A stretch of DNA of 64,000 nucleotides from Liolophura sinensis (GCF_032854445.1 NC_088295.1:47109385-47173384), one strand, 5' to 3'; shown: positions 1 through 11,580, counted from the first letter of the stretch. The notes: a model not told the origin generated them from the letters alone. A program made the numbers and translations.

Positions 1-1134
1 ACGCAACATAAAAATGATCAGTACCAGCAACATAGATGAATAGCTTCACAAGCCATTTTAAAATGCAACCAGCAAAATGTAGATGAATGAAGACTTAGCT
101 ATAACTTTTAAATGAACGTCAACTGCATGATTTTTTTTCGCCCTTCTGCTTGTAATCTGTCACCTTCTAAGGATGACATAATAGACGTAGAACGTGCGGG
201 AAAACACCAAAAATGTTGATCCATCAATCACACTACGCCCCCCCAGTTGTACCTTTGATATTCCTAAACGAGTGACTGGCTGATGTATTGTTCACATTCT
301 TTCACCGATCCGGCAAAGCTGAGGTGGACAAGCCGGACTAACAGCTTGTGTAAGAGATGAAGCTAGGGACTGTTTTCATGTTAAGCTGGCCATTGACTAC
401 CACAATCCCTCAACCTTTCCGCATGTGAAAGGGCAATTGTAATTAATTGAAGAATTACAGTAGTATCACTATAATTTGATTAAACACATGTATATACATG
501 TAATGCACATTACAAAGACAACACAATTCAAAGTAACACCCCTTCTAATAATTTAAGCCTTTAACCAATTTAAGGCGATAATTTAGTTTCATACAATATG
601 TATGATACAGGATGCTTTAAAACAAAATAATCAATTAAATACTCAAACAGGACAGGAAATAGAATATTTAAGGGTCCTGACTATTAATGATGTAAACATA
701 ATGGTGTAATAATTATACAAAAGCATGCATTAATAATTGTAAAAACAATCATTTAGTTTTGTTATTTAATCATAATGAACAGCAAAAATACATCAATAAG
801 ATTTTATTATTATTATTATTGGCAAGACTTTTAGTTCAAATACTAAAAACAGGATTATTTTCTTTGATGATTTCAGTAAAGTAAAGAAACAGGCTTATAT
901 AGATTTAGATATGTAGCTGAAACAAGCTTTTCACACTGTTCAAACTCTGTTGCACATTGAGTCCAGATAAATGCTGCAGTACATGCAGGCATAAAAAAAT
1001 AATCCCTGAGTCCCATAAAGGCGATGAGTTATGAAACATCATGGCTAATAATATGCCACCTCAACAATATTACAGCAATATCAGGCTGACTTTGGATGAC
1101 CACTTAGTGTGAGCATAACCAATTTTGATTCTCT
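1..1134. other. Non-coding AT-rich segment
   Basis: No open frame of note and no recognisable gene. There is a short ATT-type run near 808-822. The stretch at about 240-415 is less AT-rich and of higher complexity than its surroundings, but I see no specific motif that would name it. Confidence 0.6.
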
Positions 1135-1232
1135 GTTGATTTCCACCCACCATAATGCTGGCCGTCGTCGTATAAATGAAATATTCTTGGGTACAGCGTA
1201 AAACACCACACAAATAAATAAATAAACATTGA
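1135..1232 (+). mobile_element. SINE family A, 3' fragment
   Basis: This matches the 3' half of the main SINE of the window: a TTTCCACCCACCATAATG block, then GTCGTCGTATAAATGAAATATTCTTG (given here in pieces: GTCGTCGTATAAATG, AAATATTCTTG), the AGCGTAAAACACCA block and an AAAT-type tail. The tRNA head is missing, as expected of incomplete reverse transcription. It lies tail to tail with the copy at 1307-1555, about 75 bases away. Confidence 0.85.
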
Positions 1233-1306
1233 TGGTTTGATGAAGGGACTCTGCTGTCTGTTTCAGCTCTACTACTGTACGTGTTATCACTTTCTGTATG
1301 GATGAA

Positions 1307-1555
1307 TTATTTATTTATTTCATTGGTGCTTTACGCCGTACTCAAGAATATTTCACTTATACGACAGCATTATTTTGGGGAAACTAGGCAGAGGAACCTG
1401 GAGGAAACCCACATACATCCGCAGGTTGCTGGCAGACCTTCCCACCAGACCAGCCACCATGAGCTGGACTTCAACTCAGAGCGACCGCATTGTTGAGAGG
1501 CTCCTAAGTCACTACGCTGCGCTTATGTGCTAACCAACTGAGCCACAGAGGCCCC
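1307..1555 (-). mobile_element. SINE family A, near full-length with tRNA-like head
   Basis: Read on the minus strand it begins with a GGGGCCTCTGTGGCTCAG head containing a Pol III A-box (TGGCTCAGTTGG), continues through the GAGTTGAAGTCC B-box region, the GGAAGGTCTGCCAGCAACC core and the TATTCTTGAGTACGGCG 3' block, and ends in an AAAT-type tail. Possible target-site duplication: ATGGATGAA at 1298 and ATGCATGAA at 1556 (8 of 9 identical). The short open frame at 1281-1496 is only a translation of this repeat. Confidence 0.9.
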
Positions 1556-1564
1556 ATGCATGAA

Positions 1565-1640
1565 GCTATATATATAACATATACATGTGCATATATTACA
1601 TATACATGTGCATATATGCATACGCATATGCATATTACGT
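1565..1640. repeat. Alternating purine-pyrimidine repeat (ATATACATGTGCATAT type)
   Basis: A low-complexity stretch of TA/CA/TG steps in which a unit containing ATATACATGTGCATAT occurs twice about 23 bases apart, followed by related CATATG-rich sequence. No gene content. Confidence 0.7.
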
Positions 1641-1799
1641 AACTACAGATAAATTAGGTGGAGAAAAAACCTCATGTCTGAAAATCCAACCTCTTACAGC
1701 TGCATAAACAACCTCATATAAATCACACAGAAGAGAAATTGTCTACCTAAAATGCCAATCAAATCAATCCTACAGTGTCATAGATCTACATCTGAGAAA

Positions 1800-2050
1800 T
1801 GTAAAGAGGCCAGGGACTGCCCACGTAGTTTATACCTTGCACAGGTATAGGTACGGTCATTATCTGCAAGTCTAATCAGCTGATCGAGCAGGTATATAAG
1901 CTGGCAATGGTCAGTCTCAGGTAACCTTATACAGTCTAACAATAGCTGTAGATGAGGGGATACATATTGCCTGGGGCACCAGCTGATCCCAGCCTGGCGC
2001 TGGTATGCCAGGACTGACAGGTAGTTCAGGAGGTGGTATTACCATAAACA
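1800..2050. promoter_or_regulatory. Candidate non-coding regulatory block
   Basis: Higher GC and complexity than the flanks, with no open frame spanning it and no similarity to the repeats in the window. It contains E-box-like CAGCTG and GATA-like cores. Whether it is conserved cannot be judged here; called only on composition. Confidence 0.25.
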
Positions 2051-2184
2051 TCCCAAATATAGTGCATTAAATACTCAAACCTGCTATAAACATCCTGAAA
2101 AATAGGCTTTTTGATTACATTAAACTGAGCACATCCTTGCACTTGCTTATAGTTTTTAGATGAGGTACCAGTGCTGTATAAAAC

Positions 2185-2580
2185 TGATTTTTACACTGTT
2201 TTATATGGCTGAAATCACTCAATGTGACAGCTTGATATGGCCCTAGCCACAGTGAAAATCGTTTGATCAGTGATCCGTTTGACAGAGGCAGTCAGGTGGT
2301 GGGCGACCCATCGTATATCACCCCTGTAATGTCAGCTGATTAGATTACTAATGACACCTCCATGCTAGCCTACAATTAAGTGCAATATAATAGGAGGGGC
2401 CATATAGCTACCATTAGCAGTGTTTGGTCAACAACCCTCTGCTTTACAGGTACGCACCATATCAGGGAAGGAGAATCTGCCAATCAGTATCAACCACATT
2501 TGCATGTCTTCATGGACAAGTGGTCGTGAGCAATACCATCTGCTCCAGAATATGCAAATTTCAAGGTTATAAGAGTCAGG
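2185..2580. promoter_or_regulatory. Candidate enhancer with two POU octamers
   Basis: About 400 bases of complex, non-repetitive sequence without a meaningful open frame. It holds two exact POU octamers in inverted orientation, ATTTGCAT at 2498-2505 and ATGCAAAT at 2552-2559, and a homeodomain-type ATTAGATTACTAATGAC at about 2338-2354. POU proteins bind ATGCAAAT and homeodomains bind TAAT cores (known for the families); enhancer function is inference. Confidence 0.35.
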
Positions 2581-3137
2581 TTAACTTCTAGACAGTCTAA
2601 CGGCATTAAGATTCAATAATTTTACAGCCACATAAACATTGGTCAATATGATATATGGATTGATGAATAAAATCAGTGCTAACTGTTACCTATGTACATG
2701 TCCAAATACATGTGAACCAGGGACAGTCTTATGTACGGGAAGTATGATTCCAACAGATTTCCAACGTTTTGACAGCTTTTTTTCAAACTTTCAACCAGAG
2801 CAATAACCAATAATTCAAGCAGTGCACACATTGTTTAAAAAATACAAATTTTTTTTCAGTCACTACAAATATGTGTAAATACAGATGAAAATAATATTGT
2901 TTAGTTCATCAGCTAGAAGTTAACCCTTCCAAGCTGGAACATAACATGTATATGTCTCTAGTACACGCAGAATTACACTGATCTCAAGAATATACATGCA
3001 CAATGCAATGATGTGAGGTAAAATACCTTTGTGTTGTCTTAGCTGCATTAATTGTCACATAGGTTTGTACAAGTGCTGGAGAAAAGAAACATTATATCGA
3101 CTGAATATGGCCTGATACCAACATTCCACTTCTGCTT
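2581..3137. other. Non-coding AT-rich segment
   Basis: Unique AT-rich sequence with several TACATGTA-like words. No gene, RNA or repeat recognised. Confidence 0.6.
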
Positions 3138-3153
3138 CTTGTACATACAGATA

Positions 3154-3309
3154 TTTATTTATTTATCTGATTGGTGTTTTACGCCGTACGCAAGAATATT
3201 TCACTTATATGACGACGGCCAGCATTAATTATGGTGGGAGGAAACAGGGCAGAGCCCGAGGGAAATCCATCTGTAGGTTGCTGGCAGACCTTCCCACACA
3301 CGGCCAGAC
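3154..3309 (-). mobile_element. SINE family A, 5'-truncated, with 16-bp target duplication
   Basis: On the minus strand this carries the core and 3' part of SINE A (GGAAGGTCTGCCAGCAACC through TACGGCGTAAAACACCAATC) and an AAAT-type tail, with no tRNA head. It is bounded by an exact 16-base duplication, CTTGTACATACAGATA at 3138-3153 and 3310-3325, the signature of target-primed reverse transcription by a LINE partner. Confidence 0.93.
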
Positions 3310-3325
3310 CTTGTACATACAGATA

Positions 3326-5164
3326 AATAACGTAACTATATTACAATGTTAGAGAACAAAGATGGCGCCATTGCTTACTAGATACAATGTTCAAGCCATG
3401 ACAAATATTAGTAGGCACTTATTGCTCAAATCCAAAACAATGTTATATATATTCAAGCTATACTAACAATCAAAAATTTTTACATTTTCAAATCCTAAAC
3501 CTGCTAAATATTACAGCTATTAGCATTATGTTTTATGCCTAATTAGGCCACCAAGATATTTATAAATACTTCATAGTTGAAAAGCCATAACACACAAAAA
3601 GACAATACAGGGGTTTGAACCCATGACCTTAGTTTTGGTACTAGCCTGTAAATCATTCCATGCTTGCCCTTTTTCTTTTTGTGAATAACATAAACAGTTT
3701 AAGTTTTAGGTTCCTGTCACATCTTGTGCAACTGTGTTTACTGCTGACAGGAGAGAAAAAAAGTTTTGTACTTGGGGTATGTCAAAAAAATAAATACAGC
3801 CAAAAGAGTAGAATTGAAATGCCAAGACAAGAACATCCTTTTCACATTTGAAAGTACAAGTTCTTGTACAATTAAACATCGACAGGGTTAGAGTGAAGAC
3901 AGAAGGAAAACAGGAGAGAGAAAATAAATACTGGATGTGACATAAAATTTGTACATGGCTGGGTTATTCATCTTGCCTTGTTATGAGAGTTCTGCTGATC
4001 ATTGAAAGGTTTTGTGAGGTTTGTATCAAAGATAGGGCGATATTCTACTGGAAAAATAAGTTTTAGCATGAAATGTAACATTTTATGACAATACTTTCCC
4101 TCTAAAGAGACATTTTTAGTGACGAAATTTTAGGTCATTTACAGTCCTGATTGGATATTCGCATTTGTATGAAAAAAAAGAAAGACGTCCACGTGTCAAA
4201 AGCATCATGGTCAAAACAAAAACCATATGAGGGCAGATAGTTCAAAGATTTTAACAAGCTTCCAAAGTTTCGGTGTAAAAAAAGAATTTTGAAGTTATAA
4301 ACTTAAAACATGTTTTTCATACATACTTGCGGAGATACCACTTTCAGGATGTTAGTATTTTTGCCAAATATGTCTTTTGTGACAGTCCATATATTTACAC
4401 AAATGTATTTATAACACTGTTTGTAGATTTATTAATATTATTTACTTGCGTCTTAAGAAAAAAGCCTAACAATTCTTAGACTTTAAAGGATTACCTTATT
4501 TGAGGTGAAAAAAAAATGACATTCAAGGAAACTTGTTAAACTATTTGAGTTCGAGTTTCTGGCAGTAAACAGGTAGACCACACCTCATCAAACTTGATTA
4601 ACGTACATTGTAACAAAAGTTACAAGGTAAAGACAGAAAAAAGTGACAGGTGACGCTAGTTGGATTTGAACTCTGTGACACATGGGTACCACTGGTATAA
4701 ATTAGGTAAGACTGGTAATTTTAGCCACACAGTCTTTTTGAGAACATGGCATATAGAAAGTGCAGTGTTTTGTTTTGTTGTTTGTGAATAAAGGATAGCA
4801 AGGGAAAGCATTCTCAAACATCCATGTAGAAAAAGTAGTATTTTTCATCAAGATTTCAATAAAAAGAATAGGAAAATGTTTCCATTTGCAGTTTATCCTT
4901 GATAACTGTAGTAAACTGATATTACCTAAAATGAGTCGTGGGCTTATTCAAAAGCCAGAGATTCTGGAGCCTCTTGTTCCTCAAATATTGGGCTGGGAAT
5001 GAAAAGTAACGATGCTTGATCGCCACAAATCATAAGGTTTTGCTTGCAAAGTCAACATATTTCTGCTAATATTCTGGCAACAATAGGTAAGATTACTGAA
5101 AGTTTTTTCAACAAAAAAAATAAAATAAAAATAAATAAATAATAAAAAAAAAAACGAGAAACTT
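3326..5164. other. Non-coding AT-rich segment
   Basis: AT-rich with many homopolymer runs, including an A/AAAT-rich patch at about 5110-5155. The small open frame at 3660-3851 has no domain or convincing start context. I see no gene. Confidence 0.6.
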
Positions 5165-5400
5165 GATCAGTAACCTATTTAACCTTTGAAGTGATAAGAG
5201 GGTGCATTTAGAGCCCACCCCATGGGCTGGTGAAACCAACACCTAACACCCTCATCTCTTAAATCAAGTCACCTACTGCCAGGGTGTGATTACATTCATA
5301 AATGTGGTAATCTCCAGTGAGTTCTGCTCGATTTTCTTTTTAACCTCAATTATTTCTGGCTGATAACCTTTGGGCGCATGCAGTCGGTGGGTCAACTTTA
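5165..5400. promoter_or_regulatory. Candidate non-coding regulatory block
   Basis: Complex, moderately GC-rich sequence with ACCTTTGAAGTGATAAG (TCF/LEF-like CTTTGAA next to a GATA-like core) and a partly inverted repeat in which GATAAGAGGGTG is answered by CACCCTCATCTCTT about 50 bases later. No coding frame. Function is inference from composition and motifs. Confidence 0.25.
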
Positions 5401-5749
5401 CATGGACTTATAAATATCATCCACATGGCTCACCTGACAATAAGAAACATTGTGTTATGGTGATGGGTTGTGTGCTATAAAACAATAGAAAACATAGCCA
5501 TAAATCATGGACCCTTGACAAGCAGTTCCTCTGCAGGTTTAACTTGAGCAATGGGGATGCTTTGGAATATATCGCCTTTTTCTGTAAAACCCGTGTAGCT
5601 AGAAAAATGGCTGAATTTATTAATATAAGTTCTAACTGGTATATGCCCGAAAGATCTATCTCAAACCAAGAAATCAGCAAAAAAAACAAAAAAAAACATG
5701 TTGCTAACACTGATTTCTTTTAAAGCTGTCAGGTTACTTTAAAAGAATG
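5401..5749. other. Non-coding segment
   Basis: Holds a 97-codon minus-strand open frame (5417-5710) rich in Leu, Phe and Ile. Its sequence is what AT-rich DNA gives by chance and shows no domain. Nothing else seen. Confidence 0.6.
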
Positions 5750-6050
5750 ATATTGATATGCCCCATCAATCACAGAGCCAGATCTGAATGTTCTTATCCA
5801 TAAAAGCACTAAAAAGCCATCAGGCCATTCTCTTTACCTTCATGATCACCCAGTGCAAATTTAGCGATTCAAAGAGGGATGTTTATGAGGATGTATGATC
5901 TTGTAGACATGTGCATCCCCCATAAATTATCATCCCACATGATCTACAGGCCCCTATATCAAATACCTGAGAAAAGTCTTCTGTTGTCATGGCAATCGAT
6001 GGTTATGAATAAAAGGTAGCAGCTAATGCATATGCAATAGTGCATTCATA
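5750..6050. promoter_or_regulatory. Candidate non-coding regulatory block
   Basis: Complex sequence with CCCCATCAATCA (PBX/HOX-like TGATTGAT on the other strand) near 5762, repeated ATGATC words and CATAAATTATCATC at about 5931. No open frame or similarity to the SINEs. Regulatory role is inference only. Confidence 0.25.
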
Positions 6051-6264
6051 GAAAATACCTCAAATGCCTTCTCTTAAGTTACCCGTTAGAGATTTTGACT
6101 AACATAGTTTTTGAAAGGAGTAATATTTTTACAAGCACTGAAACAAAGGCACAAATTTCTGGTATGCGTTCAGAGAACATTTTACGACATACCTGAACAT
6201 CATAAAATGTAAAGACATTAGTTCTTGTGTAATTAATGTCAAACAACACTTTCTGCTATCACTG

Positions 6265-6560
6265 TATTTCACCTAAAGTTTGGTGTGTAAATATACTGCT
6301 ACACATATCAGAAGCAAGCAAAGGTTTTAAAGTGATATTTTTGATACCAACATTTCAGGTTTTCTGATAAGAAATTAATTAAACTTCAAACATTTAAAAA
6401 CTCATATTAAAGTGGTTCTATATGGTGGAGGAATCATGCATAAATAAGCAAAATATGTCACCTTAAAAATACTAAACTTTAGGTGAAATATGTCACCTTA
6501 AAAATGCTAATTTTTAGGTGAAATATGTCACCTTCAAAAAGCTAAACTTTAGGTGAAATT
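6265..6560. mobile_element. Palindromic non-autonomous element (MITE-like), copy 1
   Basis: Bounded by an inverted repeat: TATTTCACCTAAAGTTT at 6265 and AAACTTTAGGTGAAATT ending at 6560. The right end is amplified into three 35-base units (AAATATGTCACCTT at 6451, 6486, 6521), each containing AGGTGA and TCACCT arms facing each other across six bases. A partial second copy lies at 7176-7350. There is no coding capacity, so movement would need a transposase in trans. No target duplication is obvious. Confidence 0.55.
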
Positions 6561-7175
6561 CACCACTGACATTATATCATCATTTACGTACTTAGTATCA
6601 AGATGAATGGGTAAATAGCCTCATCTACATGTTAACGTTAACATTTATGTCAAGTTCATCTTTTTTTTACATATTACTTTTAGCCTTTTCCCGAAATTCC
6701 ATCACTGAGGTAGATATTTGTCATAGGTCACCGTTGGTGCGCATACCTCAGAGGACTAATTAGTTTACTGTCGGTATTTTTAGAGACTGTTTGTTATTTT
6801 GTAGTACAATGTACCTTTTAGCAGACGCGTGATTCCCCTGCTGTCAGAACAAAAAGAGGCTTTGAAGCACAGACAACAGCTCATGATGCCTCAAAGATAC
6901 CGCACCACCAAAACCGGCGAAAGCATTAACATGGAATAAAAAGATTTTGCACTGAAGAAAAAAATAGCCTGAGATTGAGGCACATTTTTTTATGTAACCC
7001 ATTTTTCATTCTTGGGATTTCATGGACATGTATTTCTTTTTGAAGAATTGAGAAAACAATTGCTTACTGCTAAAAAAAAATAAACAAGTTAAATATGCCC
7101 AAAATGTCACATGTTAATTTCATGGTTCCTCTCTCATTTTGTAATAAATGGTGACACAAATTGCAATACCTACTA
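6561..7175. other. Non-coding spacer between the two palindromic element copies
   Basis: Unique sequence, partly GC-richer around 6715-6930. No gene recognised. Confidence 0.6.
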
Positions 7176-7350
7176 TATTTCACCTAAAGTTTAGAATGTA
7201 AAAATGTATTTCAGAAACACATTTATAAAGGCCTCAAAATGATTCTTTAACAATATGACTTTTGTTCTGATAAGAAATTAAGCAATCTTGACAACAACAA
7301 AAAAATGCTGTATAAGGTGGATGAATCAATTAGAATCAAGCAAAATGTGT
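7176..7350. mobile_element. Palindromic element, partial copy 2
   Basis: Starts with the same TATTTCACCTAAAGTTT as copy 1, shares the internal word TTCTGATAAGAAATTAA and the segment around TGTATAAGGTGGATGAATCA / AAGCAAAATGTG, in the same order and spacing. It lacks the amplified right terminal repeat. Divergence from copy 1 is considerable, so this family is probably old. Confidence 0.55.
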
Positions 7351-8214
7351 AACTTGTTAAATGTTACATAAAATATGGTAACAGCTGCTATACACATATC
7401 TAAAGCGTAAATTTGTAATAGCTGCAAAACCTCTTTCAAAATCTATGTTGTCTTGCGCTCAGGTCACAGGTTAACTGAATGGTCCCCTGTTAAATGATAG
7501 TCCTGATGTCAAAAATTGGACAGACAGATAGTCTGACAGACAGACAGACAGACAGAGCTGCAGAATAGTATGCTCAGAATTAAGCTTTTCTTCTTGATTT
7601 CAAGATTATGCCTGACAATGCTCTCTGTAATACAGGAAATTCTAGCTCTCTCTCATTATTGGTAAATGAGCACTTTACATAAAATGTAATAAGGAATAAA
7701 ATGATGAAGTCTGGATTGAGATACAATAAGTTGTATTCATTCAGACACACTACCCAACATGTACCTGTTTTTGCTTTTAATGAAATATGAGAGGCACACA
7801 GTAAACATCCTCAATGAAAATCTTCCAAAATAATCGGTATAAAAACTGACGCAGATGTAATTCAAGAGACATACGCGCTGGACAGCATGTCCTTTAAAAC
7901 TCCATTCACGCTGACCAGCCAACCATAGGTATCTTTGTGTACAACACAGGTAAACACAAGTTCAGCAATGTTTTTCACCATTCATCTAACTCTATAATAG
8001 CCATATCAGGTAAATAAAAAAAAAGTCAACCCTTGACATTTTGATACAATGAACAAACTCTGGTTTGGGATAGTGTATCATTAAGTCATTACCCTTTTAC
8101 ACCAAAGTGTGTACAACGATACACATACCGATACACACTCAGCTGAACCAGATTCCAAAGTGTCCTTCAACATCCGTTTTTTCACCCAGTCTTTCTTGCC
8201 TTTTACACTGGCAC
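7351..8214. other. Non-coding segment with a short GACA microsatellite
   Basis: A tetranucleotide run of GACA type lies at about 7533-7557. The small frames at 7737-7922 and 8107-8295 show no domain. No gene. Confidence 0.65.
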
Positions 8215-8470
8215 AAAGAAGCGATACATAATCTGACAGAGGTGACCACCCACTGGTCTGTTCCCGTGAGCTCCCCTATCGTCAGGACTCTCTAATTAGA
8301 AACAGGGATTCTGTGGGGGCTTTAAGAGGTGTTTGACAAACCAGGGTGATATACACTTGACAATGACATTGTCTGCTCGACTTTAATTGAGGCCTTACCT
8401 GGAATCTAGGTTACTGCTGACGGTTTGGCTGGTAAATGAGTTCTGGTATCGCGAACACTGCATGACTATC
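8215..8470. promoter_or_regulatory. Candidate non-coding regulatory block
   Basis: Complex sequence with TCTCTAATTAGAAAC (homeodomain TAATTA core, about 8290), AGAGGTGTTTGACA and a TTTAATTGAGGCC word. No repeat similarity or coding frame. Called on complexity and motifs only. Confidence 0.27.
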
Positions 8471-9198
8471 ACAATGTGTGAGGCTTGGAGTATACACTGA
8501 AGAGGAAACACAATAAGAAACCTATTGTTTGCTTATTCCTTAACTTTGAAGCATACAAAAAAAAAAGTACAGTATCAAGAAGAGACTTTTGATAATAGTT
8601 TACTTGTGGAGCAGCTTGAACATATTTATCTCTTCTAAAATGGCATGTAAAAAATATAATTAATTGAGCTAAATATCTTCCAAATCATTTGCAAATTGGT
8701 CTGCCTATTTGAGTGAAACTGAATAAAATATCTTCAGATGTACAGAACTGCAAAGTTAACTTTACTTAAACTTTTAAATTTTTTTTTATTCGATCGTTCT
8801 TTAAAGCTCAGGAAAGTTTCACTTTTCTGATGTATGGGTAGAGGAAACCATAGACCTAGGAGTAAACCATCCACCTTTGGTAAATTATTACTAGTATTGC
8901 CCAAATGCATTTTGGCTTCATCAATGGACCAGTAAATACAAACATTAAGGCACACATATTTCATACATCTTCAATCTCTTTGTATATTATAAACAATAAA
9001 TATTTATTTTCAAATGTTTTATTCTCATCATCACAATGCTTTTTTTGGGGGTTAAGTGAAACTTATCTTGCATAGATGCTGCAAGGTAGCTCCTTGAAAA
9101 TTTACGAACGTTTTGTACGCTTATGCAAATAATATGCACTGTTGTATACATATAGCGTTTCTAGATTTTAGAGTACGTCAGAGCCAACAATCAGAAGA
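8471..9198. other. Non-coding AT-rich segment with a SINE-like fragment
   Basis: Mostly unique AT-rich DNA. At about 8836-8885 a stretch of the form GGTAGAGGAAACCATAGACC resembles the core of the SINEs on the minus strand (GGTGGGAGGAAACC), degraded. Nothing else seen. Confidence 0.5.
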
Positions 9199-9440
9199 TT
9201 TATTTATTTATTAATGTGGTGTTGGTGTTTTATGTCGTGCTCAAAAATATTTCATTTATACATTATCAGTCAGAATTATGGTGGGGGTAAACTTGGCAGA
9301 GCCCGGGAATAACTCACAACCATCTGCAGGTTGCTGGCAGACCTTCCCATGTACGGCCTCACAGGAAGCCAGCAAGTGCTGGACTTGAACTCACTGCAAC
9401 TGCAGTGGTGAGAGGCTTCCGGGACACTGGGACCAATAAG
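9199..9440 (-). mobile_element. SINE family A, old near full-length copy
   Basis: On the minus strand it shows the B-box region (GAGTTCAAGTCC), the core with GGAAGGTCTGCCAGCAACC, the CATAATTCTGACTG block and an AAAT-type tail. Many substitutions and no clean target duplication indicate an older insertion. The minus-strand frame 9276-9530 is a translation of it. Confidence 0.88.
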
Positions 9441-10719
9441 ACAGATTCCTAAATACTTAACCAAATCCTTCATGTAAGTGCCCCCATGCCTCACCCTGGC
9501 TACTACTGACCGCAGTCCCTTGCCCTCCAAATAACATTGATTGTAAAAGACTTGTCCATAAATTAATGACTTCTGTCAGTCTTTGCAAATAAATTTGGTT
9601 TAAAGTAATAGTACCACAGGAAATGGCCAAGGTCTACAAGAGTCATGACATGGAAAAAATTGCTGAACATAGCATTCCACAGAGTCATCTGTTTCCAACC
9701 ACAGCCACGGAGCCATTAGCCCAATATAAATGGCCATGTTGAAACAGCTCCACTAGAGTTTCCTCTTGCAGACATCCTGTCAACTTTGACCTGGGGGTGA
9801 GAAAAAACATATGAGGCCTAAGGCTTAGTGATGACCTAGAATAGGGATAAAAGGGCAGAGGAGACTTTGAGGGTACAGAAATGTGATCCCAATCAACAGG
9901 TAAGTGTCTGTGGAAAGGTGACAGTAAATGGACATCAAGTCCGACCTGAGTCAACCCCATCTTAGCGCTGACGGGGGAGGTGGTTTGAGGGGGTGGGGGA
10001 GAGTGCTGAATGAGGCAGAAGAGGCCAAAAGATATCATAGATATGTGTGGTAGTGTGACCCGGAATAAATGGCTCCTACTTAACAAGTGCTAGGTAAGTA
10101 GATGTATTAAATTTTTGAATGAAAAGGCACGGCAGTATACTGAAGTCATGTCTCAGTGCCAGCACATGACTGAATTTACCTGATAAACCAGACATCAGAC
10201 ATAAAGGAAAGTTCCGCCACCCCCATGTTATGCCCCTAAAGCATAATACAATTGAGATGAAGGGTCACCTGTTTAGAAAGTTAAGAAAAATATGGGAGTA
10301 AAAGGAATGTATTGCTGGTCAGATAAAGCATATTTCCTTGGTTATCACAGGAGTACATGGGGTTAAAGGTCAAGTCTCACCCAGCTCATTTCTGTCACAG
10401 ACCCACAACAAGTGGTAAAGGAGCCACCAGAAACAGATAGGGATCAACCACACTGAATGAAAAGAACAAATATTGAATTTCAAATGCAAATAGACAAAAA
10501 TGACTGTAAAACATGTACAGTACCATCCCACTTAAAAAAATCAAGGTAGCTAACTGAAAGGTATGAATGCATCACAAAATGTAAACATAATTTTTGAGGA
10601 CAATTTTGAATATCTACATGCAGTATCTCACAAAAAGTCATTGCATTCCAGTCTATCTGTCCAGATTGATATATTACCATGGAACACCTGAACACCTTAA
10701 CAGATTCATGTATAAAATC
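9441..10719. other. Non-coding segment, moderately complex
   Basis: A 133-codon minus-strand frame (9685-10086) is proline- and serine-rich with no domain; I regard it as chance. The stretch 9690-10010 is compositionally complex and has nuclear-receptor-like half sites (CAACTTTGACCTGGG, GACCTGAGTCAACCCC), so it could be regulatory. G-runs at 9971-10000. No gene recognised. Confidence 0.5.
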
Positions 10720-10961
10720 AAAGAACACAGAACTACCAAAAGAATGATACATATAATCATGGAACACAGAATAACAAACAGAATGATACAAATAATCATG
10801 GAACACAGAATAACAAACAGAATGATACATATAATCATGGAACTCAGAACAACAAACAGAATGATACATATAATCATGGAACACAGAACAACAGAATGAT
10901 ACATATAATCATGGAACACAGAGCAACAAACAGAATGATACATATAATCATGGAACACCTC
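10720..10961. repeat. Minisatellite, 39-bp units (about six copies)
   Basis: Units start at 10741, 10780, 10819, 10858 (35 bp), 10893 and 10932, each beginning AGAATGATACATATAATCAT and continuing GGAACACAGAATAACAAAC. Copies differ by one to three bases. The frames in all directions across it are low-complexity products of the repeat. The array runs on into a related 35-bp array. Confidence 0.95.
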
Positions 10962-11257
10962 AATATACGGATCAATACATAACTATATAACACCTCAAGC
11001 GGCCTGTTACATAAGCATGGTTACACTTCAACATCTAGATTGTTACATAAGCAGGGAATATCAAAATACCCAGGATGTTTAACACATAATCATGGAACAA
11101 TAAATCTTTCAGACTACTACATAATTGATTCCACCTCAACAATCGGACTGTTGAATAGTCATGAAACATATAATAGCAGGCCGTCACATAATGATGGAAC
11201 ATGTTAGCAACTATTACATAATCACAGAATATCTTAAAAAAACAGTTACAGATTTCA
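10962..11257. repeat. Degenerate minisatellite units
   Basis: Irregular descendants of the flanking units: ACATAATCATGGAACA-like words recur at spacing near 35 to 40 bases with many changes (for instance around 11030, 11085, 11185). This is the decayed middle between two well-kept arrays. Confidence 0.75.
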
Positions 11258-11580
11258 CTGTTACATAATCATTAACACCTCAACAACCATACTGTTACAT
11301 AATCATGGAACACCTCAACAACCACACTGTTACATAATCATGAAACACCTCAACAACCAGACTGTTACATAATCATGGAACACCTCAACAACCAGACTGT
11401 TGCATAATCATGGAACACCTCAACAACCAGACTGTTACATAATCATGGAACACCTCAACAACCAGACTGTTACATAATCATGGAACACCTCAACAACCAG
11501 ACTGTTACATAATCACGGAACACCTCAACAACCAGATTGTTGCATAATCATGAAACACCTCAAAAATCAGACAGTTAAAT
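11258..11580. repeat. Minisatellite, 35-bp units (about nine copies)
   Basis: Units of the form CTGTTACATAATCATGGAAC followed by ACCTCAACAACCAGA, nearly identical through the middle and decaying at both ends to about 11730. The shared ATAATCATGGAACAC core shows common descent with the 39-bp array upstream. Confidence 0.95.

Noticed and set aside
9685-10086. 133-codon minus-strand frame
   Set aside because: Pro/Ser-rich low-complexity translation of a C/G-skewed stretch with no domain, no splice context and no supporting neighbours.
10480-10958. Frames of 94-134 codons over the minisatellite
   Set aside because: They translate the 39-bp repeat in several phases and on both strands, because the unit (39 bases) is a multiple of three and free of stops in those phases.
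10720-11580. CRISPR-like array
   Set aside because: Units are contiguous without unique spacers, and the DNA is eukaryotic; it is a minisatellite.
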